A DNA stretch of 64,000 nt from Neptuniibacter marinus. GTDB lineage: Bacteria > Pseudomonadota > Gammaproteobacteria > Pseudomonadales > Balneatricaceae. Below the pieces are notes generated by a model, which did no database searches, was not told the origin of the DNA, and saw nothing but the letters and a program-made list of their open reading frames with translations. A program made the position numbers and the translations under genes. The DNA is taken from NCBI RefSeq assembly GCF_001597725.1, contig NZ_LUTR01000015.1, positions 20,238-84,237 of the forward strand, written 5' to 3'. The number at the start of each line of letters is the position of its first letter. The stretch's first letter is position 1. This document shows positions 25,471 through 37,555 of this stretch, one piece after another.

Positions 25471-28074
25471 TTAAACCGCTGCCTTAACAAGATCTTCTAC
25501 TGAACCAAGCGCAGCAGACAATGCATCTAAATCCGTACCACCACCCTGCGCAAAATCAGGACGACCACCGCCTTTACCACCAATTTTACCCGTCAGGTCT
25601 TTGATGATATCGCCCGCTTTAATTTGACTTGTCAGTTCCTTAGTAACACCGGCTGCTAAAGCGATCTTGCCATCCTGCACAGTAGCTAATACGACCACGC
25701 CACTACCTAACTTGTTTTTCAACTGATCAATCGTGTCACGTAGTGCTTTGGCTTCTACACCTTCTAATTGAGCCGCAAGCACCTTAACGCCGCTAACCTC
25801 TATTGCAGAGCCAAGAAGATCTGAGCCCGCCGCTGAAGCCAACTTAGTTTTCAATTGCTCCAGCTCTTTTTCTAACTGACGATTTCGCTCAGACAATCCT
25901 TTAACTTTATCAATAACAGATTCGCGCGAACCTTTAACTAACGCTGAAACAGTAGACAAAGTTAAATCTGTTTCGTTCAACCAGTTAAGAGCGCCTAAAC
26001 CTGTGACTGCTTCAATACGTCTAACGCCTGCAGCTACACCGCTTTCAGATACAATTTTTAATAAACCTATATCACCAGTACGCTTAGCATGAGTACCACC
26101 ACAAAGCTCGATGGAGAAGTCCCCTCCCATAGTTAGGACTCTAACGGTCTCATCGTATTTTTCACCGAACAATGCCGCTGCGCCTTTCTCTTTAGCTGCA
26201 TCTATTCCCATGATTTCAGTAACAACTTCTGAATTCTGGCGAATCTGCTCATTAACAAGACGCTCAACTTCACTTATCTGCTCAGCCGTCATCGCTTCAA
26301 AATGAGAAAAATCGAAGCGTAAACGCTCTTCATCATTAAGAGAGCCTTTTTGCTGCACGTGCCCCCCCAATACAGTGGAAAGTGCCGCATGCAATAGATG
26401 GGTAGCTGAATGATTCAAGGCAATCGCTTGACGGCGTACCGCGTCTACTTCAGGTAAAATATGATCACCTACAGTCAATGAACCTGAGGTTAATACACCA
26501 TGATGGAGGTGATTTTTACCCTCTTTAGTGCAGTCAGCCACATCAAAACGAGCAGTATTTGACGTTAAAACGCCGCTATCGCCTACTTGACCACCCGATT
26601 CAGCGTAGAACGGTGTTTTATCTAGTACAACAATAGCCTGCTGACCTTCAGCAAGCTGCTGCACTTCACTTCCGTCAGAGAATAACGCTACAACCGTGGC
26701 TGTATCATTCAATCGTTCATAGCCAGTAAAGTCAGTCGAACCGTCAAGACGGATCGCATCGTTATAATCTACTGAGAACTTTCCAGCTGCACGCGCACGT
26801 TCACGCTGGGCTTCCATTGCCCGCTCAAAACCTGCTTCATCAACACTTAGCTCATGTTCACGTGCAACATCGGCAGTTAAGTCAAATGGGAAACCATAAG
26901 TGTCGTATAACTTAAAGATCGTTTCTCCTGGAATTTCTGAGCCATCTAACTGCTCAATCGCTTCCTGTAGTATACGCATACCGTGATCTAACGTCTTCGC
27001 AAACTGCTCTTCCTCTTTTAGAAGAACGCGCTCCACTTGAGATTGCTTCTCTTTTAATTCTGGATAGGCTTCGCCCATTTCCTTAACAAGCGCTGTCACT
27101 AATTGATTAAAGAAAGGACCACTTGCCCCCAACTTATTGCCGTGACGAACAGCGCGACGGATAATACGTCGCAATACATAACCGGCACCTTCGTTAGAAG
27201 GCAAAACACCATCAACAATAAGAAACGAACAAGAACGAATATGATCGGCAATTACACGTAATGATTTATTATCAAGATCACTCACGCCTACAGCCTCTGC
27301 CGTTGACTTAAGTAAGCTCTGAAACAAATCAATCTCATAGTTTGAATGGACGCCCTGCATGATTGCCGCTATACGTTCTAAACCCATCCCCGTATCTACG
27401 GATGGCTTAGGTAACGGCGTCATTTCACCGTCAGCACTGCGGTTGTATTGCATAAATACAACGTTCCAGATTTCGATGTAACGATCACCATCTTCTTCAG
27501 GGCTGCCTGGAGGCCCCCCCCAAACATCTTCACCATGATCAAAAAAGATCTCAGTACAAGGACCGCAAGGGCCGGTATCGCCCATAGACCAAAAATTATC
27601 TTCATCCAATTTAGAAAAACGCTCAGGATCAACACCGATCTCATTTTTCCAAATTTTCTCAGCTTCAGCATCTGAATGATGAACCGTGACCCATAATCGC
27701 TCTTTTGGCAGCCCCATCACTTCAGTGAGAAAGCTCCAAGCAAACTGAATAGCATCACGCTTAAAATAGTCACCAAAGCTAAAATTACCCAACATCTCAA
27801 AAAATGTATGATGTCGAGCGGTATAGCCTACATTCTCTAAGTCATTATGCTTCCCGCCGGCTCGTACACAACGCTGAGAACTGGTAGCACGAGAATAGCT
27901 TCGTTTGTCGCTACCGAGGAAAACATCCTTAAACTGAACCATGCCCGCATTGGTAAACATCAATGTAGGATCATTGGCAGGAATGAGGGAGCTACTCGCT
28001 ACAACCTCATGGCCTTGCTTATTAAAATAATCTAAAAAAGCTTGGCGAATTTCAGCACTTGTCATGTATTTCAT
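25471..28074 (-). CDS. alaS: Alanyl-tRNA synthetase
   Basis: 867 residues from the ATG at 28074 (E. coli 876). An open frame extends to 28155, but its extra residues do not fit the family, whereas [17 protein letters not shown] does; an ATG at 28065 is the alternative. The class II catalytic domain is N-terminal ([12 protein letters not shown]). The editing domain carries [11 protein letters not shown] and the zinc-site [10 protein letters not shown], and the C-terminal domain has the Gly-rich [17 protein letters not shown]. It charges tRNA-Ala and edits mischarging. Confidence 0.97.
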   Translation of the reverse strand: MKYMTSAEIRQAFLDYFNKQGHEVVASSSLIPANDPTLMFTNAGMVQFKDVFLGSDKRSYSRATSSQRCVRAGGKHNDLENVGYTARHHTFFEMLGNFSFGDYFKRDAIQFAWSFLTEVMGLPKERLWVTVHHSDAEAEKIWKNEIGVDPERFSKLDEDNFWSMGDTGPCGPCTEIFFDHGEDVWGGPPGSPEEDGDRYIEIWNVVFMQYNRSADGEMTPLPKPSVDTGMGLERIAAIMQGVHSNYEIDLFQSLLKSTAEAVGVSDLDNKSLRVIADHIRSCSFLIVDGVLPSNEGAGYVLRRIIRRAVRHGNKLGASGPFFNQLVTALVKEMGEAYPELKEKQSQVERVLLKEEEQFAKTLDHGMRILQEAIEQLDGSEIPGETIFKLYDTYGFPFDLTADVAREHELSVDEAGFERAMEAQRERARAAGKFSVDYNDAIRLDGSTDFTGYERLNDTATVVALFSDGSEVQQLAEGQQAIVVLDKTPFYAESGGQVGDSGVLTSNTARFDVADCTKEGKNHLHHGVLTSGSLTVGDHILPEVDAVRRQAIALNHSATHLLHAALSTVLGGHVQQKGSLNDEERLRFDFSHFEAMTAEQISEVERLVNEQIRQNSEVVTEIMGIDAAKEKGAAALFGEKYDETVRVLTMGGDFSIELCGGTHAKRTGDIGLLKIVSESGVAAGVRRIEAVTGLGALNWLNETDLTLSTVSALVKGSRESVIDKVKGLSERNRQLEKELEQLKTKLASAAGSDLLGSAIEVSGVKVLAAQLEGVEAKALRDTIDQLKNKLGSGVVVLATVQDGKIALAAGVTKELTSQIKAGDIIKDLTGKIGGKGGGRPDFAQGGGTDLDALSAALGSVEDLVKAAV

Positions 28075-28268
28075 TAGATGAACCGTATGCGTGTCCGTTC
28101 CAGTAAACCTGCCAAATGACCGTCTAATAGCCACGACAGAAAAAAGTAACCACAAATATGGGCGCCATAGTATATATCCTGTACTGAAATTGTTCGAATA
28201 TTTTTGAATTAATGACCATTAATAGGACGATTAATGGGGATCTATAACCTACATACCTAATTTATGCG

Positions 28269-28736
28269 TTAATTTGTATTTTTTAACACTTCATTTTCAG
28301 CATATTGAATTTCATCAAATGAGAAACCACGTTGACTCATAAAACGAACTCTTCTTGCACGCTCCTTATAATCCAAGGGCTTAGACGATATTGCATATTT
28401 GCGCTCATATAACTCAAACGCTAGCTCAAACCAATCAACTTCACTCGCCTCTAAGACCTCCTCGATAAGCGCTTCATCAACACCCTTACGCTTAAGATCA
28501 AAACGAATACGCATCAGACCATGCCCTTGAGACACCCTCATACGTATAAAGCTTTCAACAAATCTCAAATCTGATTGATAACCCGCCAATTCCAAGTCAT
28601 TCAATACAGATTCAACGTCTATATCACCCGATATTAACAACAGCTTCTTTCGCAGTTCACCTTTAGAGTATTCACGCCGCGCGAGTAGAACTATCGCTCT
28701 ATTCCATACATCTTTTTTAGTAATTTCTCTATCCAT
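28269..28736 (-). CDS. recX: RecA regulator RecX
   Basis: 155 residues from the ATG at 28736, with AAGG upstream. A start at 28772 is open, but it would lie inside the recA terminator. RecX binds RecA filaments and limits their extension. The family pattern is seen in LLARREYSKGELRKKLL near the N-terminus and RFDLKRKGVDEALIEEVL in the middle. It follows recA, and the intervening terminator should limit read-through, as in E. coli. Confidence 0.93.
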   Translation of the reverse strand: MDREITKKDVWNRAIVLLARREYSKGELRKKLLLISGDIDVESVLNDLELAGYQSDLRFVESFIRMRVSQGHGLMRIRFDLKRKGVDEALIEEVLEASEVDWFELAFELYERKYAISSKPLDYKERARRVRFMSQRGFSFDEIQYAENEVLKNTN

Positions 28737-28770
28737 GACATTGCCTTTAGCAAGCTCTAGGCATTGAAAC

Positions 28771-28805
28771 AAAAAAGACCTCCATCACTAAGTGAGGGAG
28801 GCCTT
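28771..28805 (-). terminator. recA terminator
   Basis: Imperfect 12-bp stem (minus strand GGCCTCCCTCAC / GTGATGGAGGTC) with a 3-base loop, followed by six T. It lies between recA and recX and is a partial terminator of the kind known to allow low recX expression. Confidence 0.85.
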
Positions 28806-28825
28806 AATCTTAACCTAGTCTATTA

Positions 28826-29866
28826 TTAAATAAGATCAAGATTCTCAGAAGAATCACTCTCTTCCTTTTCTGCAGGAGCAGCTGCCAATAAACGTTTACG
28901 TAATTCAGTTTCAATTTCATTAGCGATTTCACGATTTTCTTCTAAAAACTTCGCAGCATTAGCCTTACCTTGACCAATTTTATCGCCATTATATGCGTAC
29001 CATGCACCAGACTTATCAACAAGCTTCTCTTTAACGCCGAGATCAATTACCTCACCCATATGGTAGATACCCCTACCATACATAATTTGAAACTCAGCCT
29101 GACGGAAAGGAGGTGATACTTTGTTTTTTACAACTTTAACACGTGTCTCGTTGCCAATAACCTCATCTCCCAACTTAACCGCTCCTGTGCGGCGTATATC
29201 CAAACGTACAGAGGAATAAAATTTAAGCGCATTACCACCTGTTGTAGTTTCAGGATTACCGAACATCACACCGATTTTCATACGGATCTGATTAATAAAG
29301 ACTAATAGACAGTTTGAATTTTTAACATTGCCTGTCAGCTTACGCAGAGCTTGGGACATCAAACGTGCCTGCAAGCCAACATGAGTATCACCCATATCAC
29401 CTTCAATTTCGGCTTTAGGTGTTAAAGCAGCTACGGAGTCAACAATAATCACATCCACCGCATTTGAGCGCACTAACATATCGGTAATTTCTAACGCCTG
29501 CTCACCTGTATCAGGCTGAGAGACCAGCAAACTGTCTACATCAACACCTAATTTTTCAGCATAGATAGGGTCCAACGCATGCTCAGCATCCACAAACGCG
29601 CAGGTTTTCCCTTCTTTCTGTGCTTCGGCAATCACCTGCAGAGTCAGTGTTGTTTTACCGGAGGATTCTGGACCATAAATCTCAACAATACGACCATAAG
29701 GTAATCCGCCTATACCTAGCGCAATATCCAGCCCTAAAGACCCTGTCGATACGGCAGGGATTGCCTCTCTTGGCTGATCTCCCATACGCATGACTGCGCC
29801 TTTACCAAACTGTCTTTCGATCTGCCCTAATGCTGCATCAAGCGCTTTTTTACGATTCGCGTCCAT
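28826..29866 (-). CDS. recA: Recombinase RecA
   Basis: 346 residues. The Walker A motif GPESSGKTT is at about residues 65-73. Family motifs include [32 protein letters not shown] and [20 protein letters not shown], and the acidic tail ([14 protein letters not shown]) is typical. It forms filaments on single-stranded DNA for recombination and LexA cleavage. A LexA box lies 40-60 bp upstream. Confidence 0.99.
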   Translation of the reverse strand: MDANRKKALDAALGQIERQFGKGAVMRMGDQPREAIPAVSTGSLGLDIALGIGGLPYGRIVEIYGPESSGKTTLTLQVIAEAQKEGKTCAFVDAEHALDPIYAEKLGVDVDSLLVSQPDTGEQALEITDMLVRSNAVDVIIVDSVAALTPKAEIEGDMGDTHVGLQARLMSQALRKLTGNVKNSNCLLVFINQIRMKIGVMFGNPETTTGGNALKFYSSVRLDIRRTGAVKLGDEVIGNETRVKVVKNKVSPPFRQAEFQIMYGRGIYHMGEVIDLGVKEKLVDKSGAWYAYNGDKIGQGKANAAKFLEENREIANEIETELRKRLLAAAPAEKEESDSSENLDLI

Positions 29867-29906
29867 CTTAAACCCTGTCTAAGTTATTTCACATTACGTT
29901 GAAATA

Positions 29907-29926
29907 TACTGTATGTATGGACAGTA
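29907..29926. promoter_or_regulatory. LexA (SOS) box of recA
   Basis: TACTGTATGTATGGACAGTA: CTGT-N8-ACAG, nearly identical to the gammaproteobacterial consensus TACTGTATATATATACAGTA. Confidence 0.93.
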
Positions 29927-29956
29927 TTATTTCATAACATTTCTGGATTGCAACCC

Positions 29957-30433
29957 TCAGATAGTCAAGTTATGTAAAATTCCTTCAAGCGCAACCCTAA
30001 CCGCTTGTTTTCGAACGGATTCACGATCCCCATTAAACTGAAAAACTGCCGTTCGGGTCGGCTTTTCATGCACCGCCCACGCAAACCAAACCGTACCAAC
30101 GGGCTTTTCTTCACTCCCTCCACCAGGACCCGCTATTCCACTTGTTACAACAGACAACTGAGCAGAGCTATGTAATAAGACACCTTCGGCCATCTCAATC
30201 ACCACATTCTCAGATACCGCTCCAAACGTCTCTAAGGTCTGTTCAGATACCCCTAGCATCTCCTGCTTCGATTGATTACTGTAAGTAACAAAGCCACGAT
30301 CAAACCACTCAGAACTACCCGCCACGGCTGTTATCTCTTGAGCAATCCAACCACCGGTGCATGATTCTGCAGTAGCTATCATTACTTTCTTTTCGATCGC
30401 TTTCTTAGCAATCTCACATACTAGCTGTTGCAT
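29957..30433 (-). CDS. pncC: Nicotinamide-nucleotide amidase PncC (CinA C-terminal family)
   Basis: 158 residues from the ATG at 30433, which has GGAG five bases upstream; a longer frame to 30484 is open but lacks such a site. It is the stand-alone CinA C-terminal domain: TAESCTGGWIAQEIT at the N-terminus and SGIAGPGGGSEEKPVGTVW in the middle. The enzyme deamidates NMN in the pyridine nucleotide cycle. It lies upstream of recA, as in many gammaproteobacteria. Confidence 0.93.
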   Translation of the reverse strand: MQQLVCEIAKKAIEKKVMIATAESCTGGWIAQEITAVAGSSEWFDRGFVTYSNQSKQEMLGVSEQTLETFGAVSENVVIEMAEGVLLHSSAQLSVVTSGIAGPGGGSEEKPVGTVWFAWAVHEKPTRTAVFQFNGDRESVRKQAVRVALEGILHNLTI

Positions 30434-30616
30434 ATAGACTCCACTTATCCACAACTTATCTCTTTTATTATTCTCATTTCTCACTAAAACAACAAAAAGA
30501 AAGACACGAACACATATATAATCGCATCTATGTTGTCATATCCATTTAACGTACAATGCCTCTAATAACTGCACCTAAACATAACTAACTTACTCAAAAA
30601 TAGACAGTATAATCAG

Positions 30617-33184
30617 ATGGTTACCAAAGCATCCCCAACCCACACCCCTATGATGCAGCAATACCTACGCATTAAGGCTCAACATCCTAATCAACTTGTC
30701 TTTTATCGGATGGGAGACTTTTATGAGCTTTTCTATGATGATGCAAAAAAAGCCTCTGAGCTACTGGATATTTCCTTAACTGCACGTGGAAAGTCAGGCG
30801 GGGAACCCATCCCTATGGCGGGCATCCCGTACCATGCAGCAGAGACCTATGTAGGCAAAATTGTCCGTGCCGGTGAATCCGTTGTCATCTGCGAGCAGAT
30901 TGGCGACCCTGCCACCAGCAAAGGGCCAGTCGAACGGGCCGTTGCCCGTATTATCACCCCGGGAACCGTCAGTGATGAAGCACTCTTAGACGAAAATCGA
31001 GACAACCTATTAGTCGCTATCAATCAGGTTGATGATATTTATGGCCTCGCTATTGTCGATATAACATCAGGCCGTTTTAGTTTGCTTGAAGTTAATACTC
31101 AGGACTCACTTTTAAGTGAACTCGAGCGCTTACGCCCTTCTGAAACCTTATTCAATGAAGAAACGCCTCTAGGCACCTTGTTAGCTACACATAAAAGCTT
31201 ACGGCCCCAAGCACCTTGGCACTTTGAGAACGATACCGCTCATAACCTTTTATGTCAGCAATTTAAGGTCAAAGATCTCGGTGGGTTTGGCTGCGAACAG
31301 CATAAGGTAGCAATCAGCGCAGCGGGGTGTTTACTCCAGTACGCGAAAGACACCCAAAGAACCGCACTCCCCCACATTCGTCGCATCCAAGTTGAGCACC
31401 ACAACGATTGCGTCGCTTTAGATGCGGCCACCCGTAAGAATTTAGAAATTGATCAAAACCTGTCAGGCGGATTCGATAATACACTCGCCCAAGTAATCGA
31501 CAAATGCCGTACTCCGATGGGGAGTCGTTTATTGAGACGCTGGCTGCATAGACCGTTGCAAGACAGAAGCGCCCTCTTAGCACGGCAAGCCTCAATCCAA
31601 TGGCTTCAAGATGAATATCGTTTTGAAAACATAGAACAAGACCTTAAAAATATTGGTGATAGTGAACGAATCTTAGCGCGAATAGCCCTTCGTTCAGCAC
31701 GCCCCCGTGACTTAGAAAGACTAAGAAATTCATTAAATGTACTGCCTAGCCTTCAAAATCAACTGCGGGGCACCACAGCGCCAAGAGTGGCGGAACTTGC
31801 CGAAACAATTAAAGAGTTCCCTACTTTAGCGAACTTACTCAGCCGAGCCATTATTGATAACCCTCCCGTAATTATTCGTGATGGCGGCGTGATCGCTGAA
31901 GGTTTTGATACAGAGCTCGATGAATTACGCGGTTTAAGTGAAAATGCTGGTGCATACTTGATTGAACTTGAGCGTCGAGAACGTGAACGCACAGGTATTC
32001 CAACCTTAAAAGTAGGCTATAACCGAGTACACGGTTATTTTATAGAGATAGGCAAAGCGCAAAAAGCGGAGCTACCCGCTGAATATATACGTCGCCAAAC
32101 ACTCAAAAACGCAGAGCGCTATATAACCCCTGAACTTAAAGAGTTCGAAGACAAGGCCCTATCCGCCAAAAGCCGCGCCCTATCACGGGAAAAAGCACTT
32201 TATGATGAGCTGCTTGAAACCTTAGCGACAGAACTCGCCGAATTACAAGATTCCTCAGCCGCTATAGCCGAACTAGACACCTTAAACAATTTAGCAGAAC
32301 GCGCATCAACACTTGATTACGTCCCACCAACGTTGACGGATGAACCACAAATAAAAATTCAACGGGGTCGCCACCCTGTAGTTGAATCAGTTTTAGACGA
32401 TCCTTTTGTCTCTAATGACTTAGAACTCGACGCTAAACGAAAGATGTTAATCATCACCGGCCCGAACATGGGTGGTAAATCCACCTATATGCGTCAAGCA
32501 GCGCTTATCACTTTACTGGCCCACATAGGAAGCTATGTACCCGCAAGTGCGGCAACAATCGGCATCGTTGATCGAATATTCACCCGCATGGGTTCATCCG
32601 ATGACTTAGCAGGTGGTCGATCCACCTTCATGGTAGAGATGACCGAGACTGCTAACATTATGCATAACGCAACGGATCGCAGCTTGGTATTAATGGATGA
32701 AGTAGGTCGAGGTACCAGCACCTTTGATGGCTTATCCCTCGCTTGGGCATGTGCAGAAAATCTTGCCCGTGAAACCCGCGCTTTTACACTCTTTGCAACC
32801 CATTACTTTGAATTGACCAGCTTGCCAGAACAAGCACCAAGCGTATTTAATGTGCATTTAACGGCAGTGGAACACAATGATCATATTGTCTTCCTTCATG
32901 AAGTCAAAGAGGGCCCAGCAAGTCAAAGTTACGGTTTACAGGTTGCTCAGCTAGCTGGTGTACCGCTGCAAGTAATACAGCAGGCAAAAACAAAACTGCT
33001 ACAGCTAGAACAAGATGTTACCGTCGCAGCACAGATGACAACACCGCCACCACCGGTTCAGAACGATATGTTTTCCGCACCGACTCACAAAGCCGTAAAA
33101 GAGCTTAAAAAGATAGCGCCTGATGAGCTTTCTCCACGACAGGCATTGGAGCTTTTATACGAACTAAAGGAATTAGTTAAATAA
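30617..33184 (+). CDS. mutS: DNA mismatch repair protein MutS
   Basis: 855 residues (E. coli 853). The mismatch-binding domain has [15 protein letters not shown] (Phe-x-Glu motif region) near residue 28. The ATPase domain has Walker [14 protein letters not shown] at about 615-627 and Walker B/D-loop [12 protein letters not shown]. The C-terminal end has LYELKELVK, as in the tetramer-forming tail. It is convergent with rpoS, sharing a bidirectional terminator. Confidence 0.98.
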   Translation: MVTKASPTHTPMMQQYLRIKAQHPNQLVFYRMGDFYELFYDDAKKASELLDISLTARGKSGGEPIPMAGIPYHAAETYVGKIVRAGESVVICEQIGDPATSKGPVERAVARIITPGTVSDEALLDENRDNLLVAINQVDDIYGLAIVDITSGRFSLLEVNTQDSLLSELERLRPSETLFNEETPLGTLLATHKSLRPQAPWHFENDTAHNLLCQQFKVKDLGGFGCEQHKVAISAAGCLLQYAKDTQRTALPHIRRIQVEHHNDCVALDAATRKNLEIDQNLSGGFDNTLAQVIDKCRTPMGSRLLRRWLHRPLQDRSALLARQASIQWLQDEYRFENIEQDLKNIGDSERILARIALRSARPRDLERLRNSLNVLPSLQNQLRGTTAPRVAELAETIKEFPTLANLLSRAIIDNPPVIIRDGGVIAEGFDTELDELRGLSENAGAYLIELERRERERTGIPTLKVGYNRVHGYFIEIGKAQKAELPAEYIRRQTLKNAERYITPELKEFEDKALSAKSRALSREKALYDELLETLATELAELQDSSAAIAELDTLNNLAERASTLDYVPPTLTDEPQIKIQRGRHPVVESVLDDPFVSNDLELDAKRKMLIITGPNMGGKSTYMRQAALITLLAHIGSYVPASAATIGIVDRIFTRMGSSDDLAGGRSTFMVEMTETANIMHNATDRSLVLMDEVGRGTSTFDGLSLAWACAENLARETRAFTLFATHYFELTSLPEQAPSVFNVHLTAVEHNDHIVFLHEVKEGPASQSYGLQVAQLAGVPLQVIQQAKTKLLQLEQDVTVAAQMTTPPPPVQNDMFSAPTHKAVKELKKIAPDELSPRQALELLYELKELVK

Positions 33185-33187
33185 ATA

Positions 33188-33215
33188 CAAAAAACCGCCA
33201 ATGGCGGTTTTTTTA
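33188..33215. terminator. Bidirectional terminator between mutS and rpoS
   Basis: 9-bp stem AAAACCGCC / GGCGGTTTT with a 3-base loop, with A run and T run on the two sides. It serves both convergent genes. Confidence 0.9.
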
Positions 33216-33232
33216 TCGAGATACAAAACAAT

Positions 33233-34240
33233 CTATTGCTGAAGTAGATCTTCTCCACTTAAGCCATTTCTTTCGACAATATCACGCAGTTTACGCAGCG
33301 CTTCAACTTGAATTTGACGAACACGTTCACGGGTCAGACCAATTTCTCTCCCCACTTCTTCTAAAGTACTCATTTCATAACCACGAAGGCCAAAACGCCG
33401 AGATAAAACCTCAGCATGCTTCTCAGGCAAGCTATTCAACCAATTATCCAGATTCCCACTGATATTGGAGTTCTGAAGTAAAGTAGCAGGGTCGGTCGAA
33501 ATAGTATCAGGGATGGTATCGAGTAAAGATTTGTCTGAATCTTTACCCATTGGCGTATCAATCGAAGTTACACGTTCATTGAGACCCATCATACGTTCTA
33601 CGTTCTCAACAGGCTTCTCCACCAGCTCAGCTATTTCTTCAACTGAAGGCTCATGATCCAATTTGTGCGCTAACTCTCTTGAGGCTCGAAGATAGACATT
33701 TAACTCTTTAACCACATGAATCGGCAGCCTAATTGTACGAGTCTGATTCATAATCGCTCGTTCAATCGTTTGACGAATCCACCATGTAGCATAAGTTGAA
33801 AAACGGAAACCTCGTTCAGGGTCAAATTTTTCAACCGCACGAATCAATCCTAAATTCCCCTCCTCAATAAGATCTAACAGCGTAAGACCTCTATTGATAT
33901 AACGGCGAGAAATCTTAACAACTAATCTTAAGTTGCTCTCGATCATTCGTTTACGTGCAGACTCATCGCCCTTAAGTGATAAACGGGAGAAATGAACCTC
34001 CTCCTCTGCACTCAAAAGTGGCGAAAAGCCTATTTCATTCAGATAAAGCTGTGTCGCATCCAAATTTTTAGCATTTAACAAATCTTTGTGGGCAATGCTA
34101 CCGCGTCCCCGCCCACTATTTAAAAGCTCCTTTTTTTCTTCGGATGTTACAGTGGTCTGATCCGGTTTTTCTGGAAGCTGCTCATCGCTTACAGCAGCAC
34201 CCTGCAACTCCAATTTGCAGTCGTTATCCATATTCTCCAT
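33233..34240 (-). CDS. rpoS: RNA polymerase sigma factor RpoS
   Basis: 335 residues from the ATG at 34240 with AGGGA upstream; a TTG nine codons earlier abuts a 13-base A/T run and is unlikely. Region 1.2-2.4 is near-identical to E. coli RpoS ([30 protein letters not shown]), and region 4.2 has [18 protein letters not shown]. It is the stationary-phase and general stress sigma factor. It lies downstream of nlpD, whose coding region often carries an rpoS promoter. Confidence 0.97.
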   Translation of the reverse strand: MENMDNDCKLELQGAAVSDEQLPEKPDQTTVTSEEKKELLNSGRGRGSIAHKDLLNAKNLDATQLYLNEIGFSPLLSAEEEVHFSRLSLKGDESARKRMIESNLRLVVKISRRYINRGLTLLDLIEEGNLGLIRAVEKFDPERGFRFSTYATWWIRQTIERAIMNQTRTIRLPIHVVKELNVYLRASRELAHKLDHEPSVEEIAELVEKPVENVERMMGLNERVTSIDTPMGKDSDKSLLDTIPDTISTDPATLLQNSNISGNLDNWLNSLPEKHAEVLSRRFGLRGYEMSTLEEVGREIGLTRERVRQIQVEALRKLRDIVERNGLSGEDLLQQ

Positions 34241-34299
34241 AACCCGTTCCCTAAACGTCGCATTCAAAAAAAAAAAAACAGATTTTTTATTATTATTGG

Positions 34300-35175
34300 C
34301 TATCGCTTGGGTAAATACCTAAGTGGATCAACCGGTTTCCCATCACGTCGTATTTCAAAATGTAACATGACTCTATCCGCACCACTGCTACCCATCTCAG
34401 CAATTTTCTGACCTGTTTTAACCATATCATTTTCTTTTACTAAAACACGACTATTATGTGCATATGCACTCAAAAATTGCTGATTGTGATCAATAATTAC
34501 GAGATTCCCATAACCTAACAAGCCATTACCCGCGTAGACAACCTTGCCTGACGCCGCTGCTTTAATCGCCAGACCTCTTGACCCAGCAATATCTATCCCT
34601 TTATTAATAACACCCTTTGTTTTAAATGTATTTAAGATTTTACCGTTTGTCGGCCACTTCCAGTAAATTTTACCTGAAGAATTTGTTTTAATTATGGGAT
34701 TTTTACTCTTAGTAGTTGTTGTTTTTGCTGGCGGCTTAGCTGTAGATGAAGTCTTAGCTATACTCTTAATCTGCGTTTTCGTTGTTGCCTGAGCTTGAGG
34801 CTTAGATTTTGATGCAGGCTTATTAGCGACAACATTCTGCCGAGTAGACGTAATAATAGGCTTAGGAGCCACTATAGAAGAATCGCGAACAATTGATTCG
34901 CGTGAAGCTGCTGTCGCTGGCTTTAATCTTAAAGGCTGTCCAGGATAAATACTATAATGGCTGCCAATGCCATTCAAGGCAGCCAGTTGTCTATAATCCA
35001 TCCCGTAACGAAACGCTATGGAATAAAGCGTATCCCCTTTTTTAACAATGTATTCTGATGTAGTCGGATGGATAGCTGCAGGCACAGCACGTTCACTAAC
35101 GGGCGCATAAGTGTGTCCACCACATGCTACAAGCGACCCCGTTATAGTAAACGCTAAAAACCATCTTAGCAGCAC
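34300..35175 (-). CDS. nlpD: Lipoprotein NlpD (LysM and degenerate LytM)
   Basis: 291 residues if started at GTG 35175, which has AGAGGT upstream; a TTG at 35211 is also open but overlaps the upstream gene and has no clear ribosome site. The lipobox is LVAC. A LysM domain ([17 protein letters not shown]) is followed by a Lys/Thr/Ser-rich linker and a C-terminal LytM domain. The LytM domain lacks zinc ligands ([11 protein letters not shown] and VMLHFEI in place of HxGxDxA and HLHFE), so it is probably a non-enzymatic amidase activator like E. coli NlpD. Confidence 0.94.
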   Translation of the reverse strand: MLLRWFLAFTITGSLVACGGHTYAPVSERAVPAAIHPTTSEYIVKKGDTLYSIAFRYGMDYRQLAALNGIGSHYSIYPGQPLRLKPATAASRESIVRDSSIVAPKPIITSTRQNVVANKPASKSKPQAQATTKTQIKSIAKTSSTAKPPAKTTTTKSKNPIIKTNSSGKIYWKWPTNGKILNTFKTKGVINKGIDIAGSRGLAIKAAASGKVVYAGNGLLGYGNLVIIDHNQQFLSAYAHNSRVLVKENDMVKTGQKIAEMGSSGADRVMLHFEIRRDGKPVDPLRYLPKR

Positions 35176-35179
35176 AATA

Positions 35180-36121
35180 CTATACCTCTGATTTTCGCCC
35201 CATTTTTTCAATTACTACAACCACAAGAACCCCTACAATCATCAATAATAAAGAATACATTAATAACGCGGGCTCACCCGTAAGCGACTCAAAGGAAAAC
35301 GGAGATATATTTTCTTGCACTAAAGGTATCTCCTCACCATGCCGATTAATGGTATAGGCTGTTGTATATTTCCAAGGCCACACTTTATTAAGCGAGCCCA
35401 ACATAAAGCCACCTAATAGTGCAAAGGTGGTGGTTTTGAAAGAACTAAACATCCAACTCAATACACGGGAAAAACTTAACAACCCAACAATACAGCCACC
35501 AACAAATAAACTTAGGGTCACCAACTCTAAATTTTTAATAGCCATCAAGATCGGCGCATACATACCTAAGAGCAACAGAATAAAACTTCCTGAAATACCG
35601 GGAAGAATCATTGCACAAATTGCCACCATACCAGACAGAAAGATAAACAGCGGTGTTACCTCCAAGCTTGTAGGAGACATTGATGTAACAAAGTAAGCCG
35701 TAACTACCCCAACAATAAAGGAGGTATAGGTATTACGATCCCATAGATCTATATGCCGACAGACTGACCATACTGAAGCCAAGATCAGACCGAAGAAAAA
35801 AGACCAAAGCAATTCCGGATATTCTGCTAACCAATACAGAACAACATGAGAGATAGTTAATAAACTAAATAGTATTCCGGAAATAAGTGTTAAAAGAAAC
35901 GAGCCATTGACATGTTTCCATACAGCAACAGGCCCCTCCCTAAACAACATCAGTACAGCGGCCGGACCAAACTGCTTTAATGAAAATATAAGCTCTTCAT
36001 ATATTCCCATCATAAAGGCGATTGTGCCTCCAGACACGCCAGGAACCGTATCTGCAGCCCCCATCATCATACCTTTACCCGACAGCGCAATATAATCACG
36101 CAGTGAACGCCTTTCTTGCAT
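35180..36121 (-). CDS. DUF368 membrane protein, PopT-like undecaprenyl-phosphate translocase
   Basis: 313 residues with about eight to ten membrane segments. The DUF368 signatures are ADTVPGVSGGTIAFMMGIYE near residue 24 and ILPGISGSFILLLLGMY near residue 173, an inverted pair. A DUF368 member of Vibrio cholerae (PopT) is reported to recycle undecaprenyl phosphate across the inner membrane, so that role is likely here. It is inserted between pcm and nlpD, where E. coli has no gene. Confidence 0.88.
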   Translation of the reverse strand: MQERRSLRDYIALSGKGMMMGAADTVPGVSGGTIAFMMGIYEELIFSLKQFGPAAVLMLFREGPVAVWKHVNGSFLLTLISGILFSLLTISHVVLYWLAEYPELLWSFFFGLILASVWSVCRHIDLWDRNTYTSFIVGVVTAYFVTSMSPTSLEVTPLFIFLSGMVAICAMILPGISGSFILLLLGMYAPILMAIKNLELVTLSLFVGGCIVGLLSFSRVLSWMFSSFKTTTFALLGGFMLGSLNKVWPWKYTTAYTINRHGEEIPLVQENISPFSFESLTGEPALLMYSLLLMIVGVLVVVVIEKMGRKSEV

Positions 36122-36130
36122 CTAAACTCC

Positions 36131-36799
36131 CTAACGTACAGTACCGCTTAATAATGGAACAAATTTCACACACTCAAGCACTTCTGTTGAAAACTCCTCT
36201 TCTGAGAGGCGTAAAACCAGCTTAAGCTCCTGACTATCACTTCCACCTACAGGAATGATGAGTCTTCCACCAATAGCTAACTGCTGCTTCAACTCTTCTG
36301 GAACTTCTTCCGGAGCACAGGCAGCCAATATCCCATCAAATGGAGCCTTGACTGACCAACCCATTCCTCCATCGGTATGCTTAAGATGGACATTACTAAG
36401 TCCTAACAGTTTTAGCCGCTCTCGTGCTTTTTCTTGTAAAGGACGAATCCTCTCTACACTAAACAATTCGGACACCAAGGGTGCCAAAATGGATGTTTGA
36501 TACCCTGAACCGGTACCCACTTCTAACACTTTATCTAAAGGCCCATCCGCCAATAAGGTTTCAGTCATACGTGCGACAATAAAAGGCTGCGATATAGTCT
36601 GATTAAAACCAATAGGTAGGGCTGTATCTTCATACGCACGATGCGATAAAGCTTCATCAATAAAGATGTGTCTAGGCGTCTGACGCATCACTTCGAGTAC
36701 AGATTCATTAACTATACCCTGCTCCCTTAACCGATTAATTAATCGGTCTCGAGTTCGTTGTGAGGTCATTCCTATCCCACGTAATTGCTTATCGTTCAA
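36131..36799 (-). CDS. pcm: Protein-L-isoaspartate O-methyltransferase
   Basis: 222 residues. It repairs isoaspartyl damage in proteins using SAM. The SAM-binding motif [16 protein letters not shown] is at about residues 89-104, with [14 protein letters not shown] before it and GGRLIIPVG after. It overlaps surE by 4 bp (ATGA), so the two are translationally coupled. Confidence 0.97.
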   Translation of the reverse strand: MNDKQLRGIGMTSQRTRDRLINRLREQGIVNESVLEVMRQTPRHIFIDEALSHRAYEDTALPIGFNQTISQPFIVARMTETLLADGPLDKVLEVGTGSGYQTSILAPLVSELFSVERIRPLQEKARERLKLLGLSNVHLKHTDGGMGWSVKAPFDGILAACAPEEVPEELKQQLAIGGRLIIPVGGSDSQELKLVLRLSEEEFSTEVLECVKFVPLLSGTVR

Positions 36800-37545
36800 A
36801 AACTACGCTCCAACCAATCACCTACATTATCCATACCTGCGTATTCCGTCATATCCACATGCAAAGGCGTAATAGATACACAACGCTCATCCAACGCATA
36901 AAAATCAGTACCTGGCGCCCTATCTGCTGCAGCCCCCGCTCCAGCAATCCAATAACGCACCTTTCCGCGAGGGTCATGGGTTACTATTGGTTTATCAGCA
37001 CAGGATCTATGCCCTAAACGAGTCACATGAATACCGCTAAATTCATCCACAGAGCAGTCAGGCACATTAACATTTAAAATAGTTCTCGGCGCAACATTCA
37101 GCTGATGAATATTAGCTACTATATCTTTGGCCACTTGCGCGGCAGCTTCATAAGAAGCTGGATGAAAGCTGCCTGATGATATAGCAATGGAGGGATAACG
37201 AAAATGCCTGCCCTCCATCGCAGCAGCAACCGTTCCTGAGTAGATCACATCATCACCAAGATTAGGGCCAGCATTGATCCCTGACACTACAATATCTGGT
37301 TCCATACCCAATACTCCAGACCCACCAATATGAACACAATCGGTCGGCGTGCCATTGATACTATAAAATCCATTTTCGTGGTGAACAATTTCCAATGGTC
37401 TATCAAGGGTTAAAGAATTACTCGCGGCGCTCCGATTTCTATCCGGAGCGACTACCAACACTTCGCCTAAATCAGATAAGGCTCGGACTAACGCCGACAA
37501 CCCTGGAGCATAAACACCATCATCATTTGAGATTAATATCTTCAT
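36796..37545 (-). CDS. surE: 5'/3'-nucleotidase SurE
   Basis: 249 residues. The metal-binding N-terminus [16 protein letters not shown] is intact (Asp8, Asp9), as are SNSLT and [25 protein letters not shown]. It dephosphorylates nucleoside monophosphates and short polyphosphate in stationary phase. It lies in truD-surE-pcm. Confidence 0.97.
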   Translation of the reverse strand: MKILISNDDGVYAPGLSALVRALSDLGEVLVVAPDRNRSAASNSLTLDRPLEIVHHENGFYSINGTPTDCVHIGGSGVLGMEPDIVVSGINAGPNLGDDVIYSGTVAAAMEGRHFRYPSIAISSGSFHPASYEAAAQVAKDIVANIHQLNVAPRTILNVNVPDCSVDEFSGIHVTRLGHRSCADKPIVTHDPRGKVRYWIAGAGAAADRAPGTDFYALDERCVSITPLHVDMTEYAGMDNVGDWLERSF

Positions 37546-37555
37546 ATATCCGTCG

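Noticed and set aside
28075..28155. Extended N-terminus of AlaS
   Set aside because: The extra residues have no counterpart in the family, and the length from 28074 matches known enzymes.
34241..34267. TTG start for rpoS, adding nine residues
   Set aside because: It abuts a long T run with no ribosome site; the ATG at 34240 has AGGGA.
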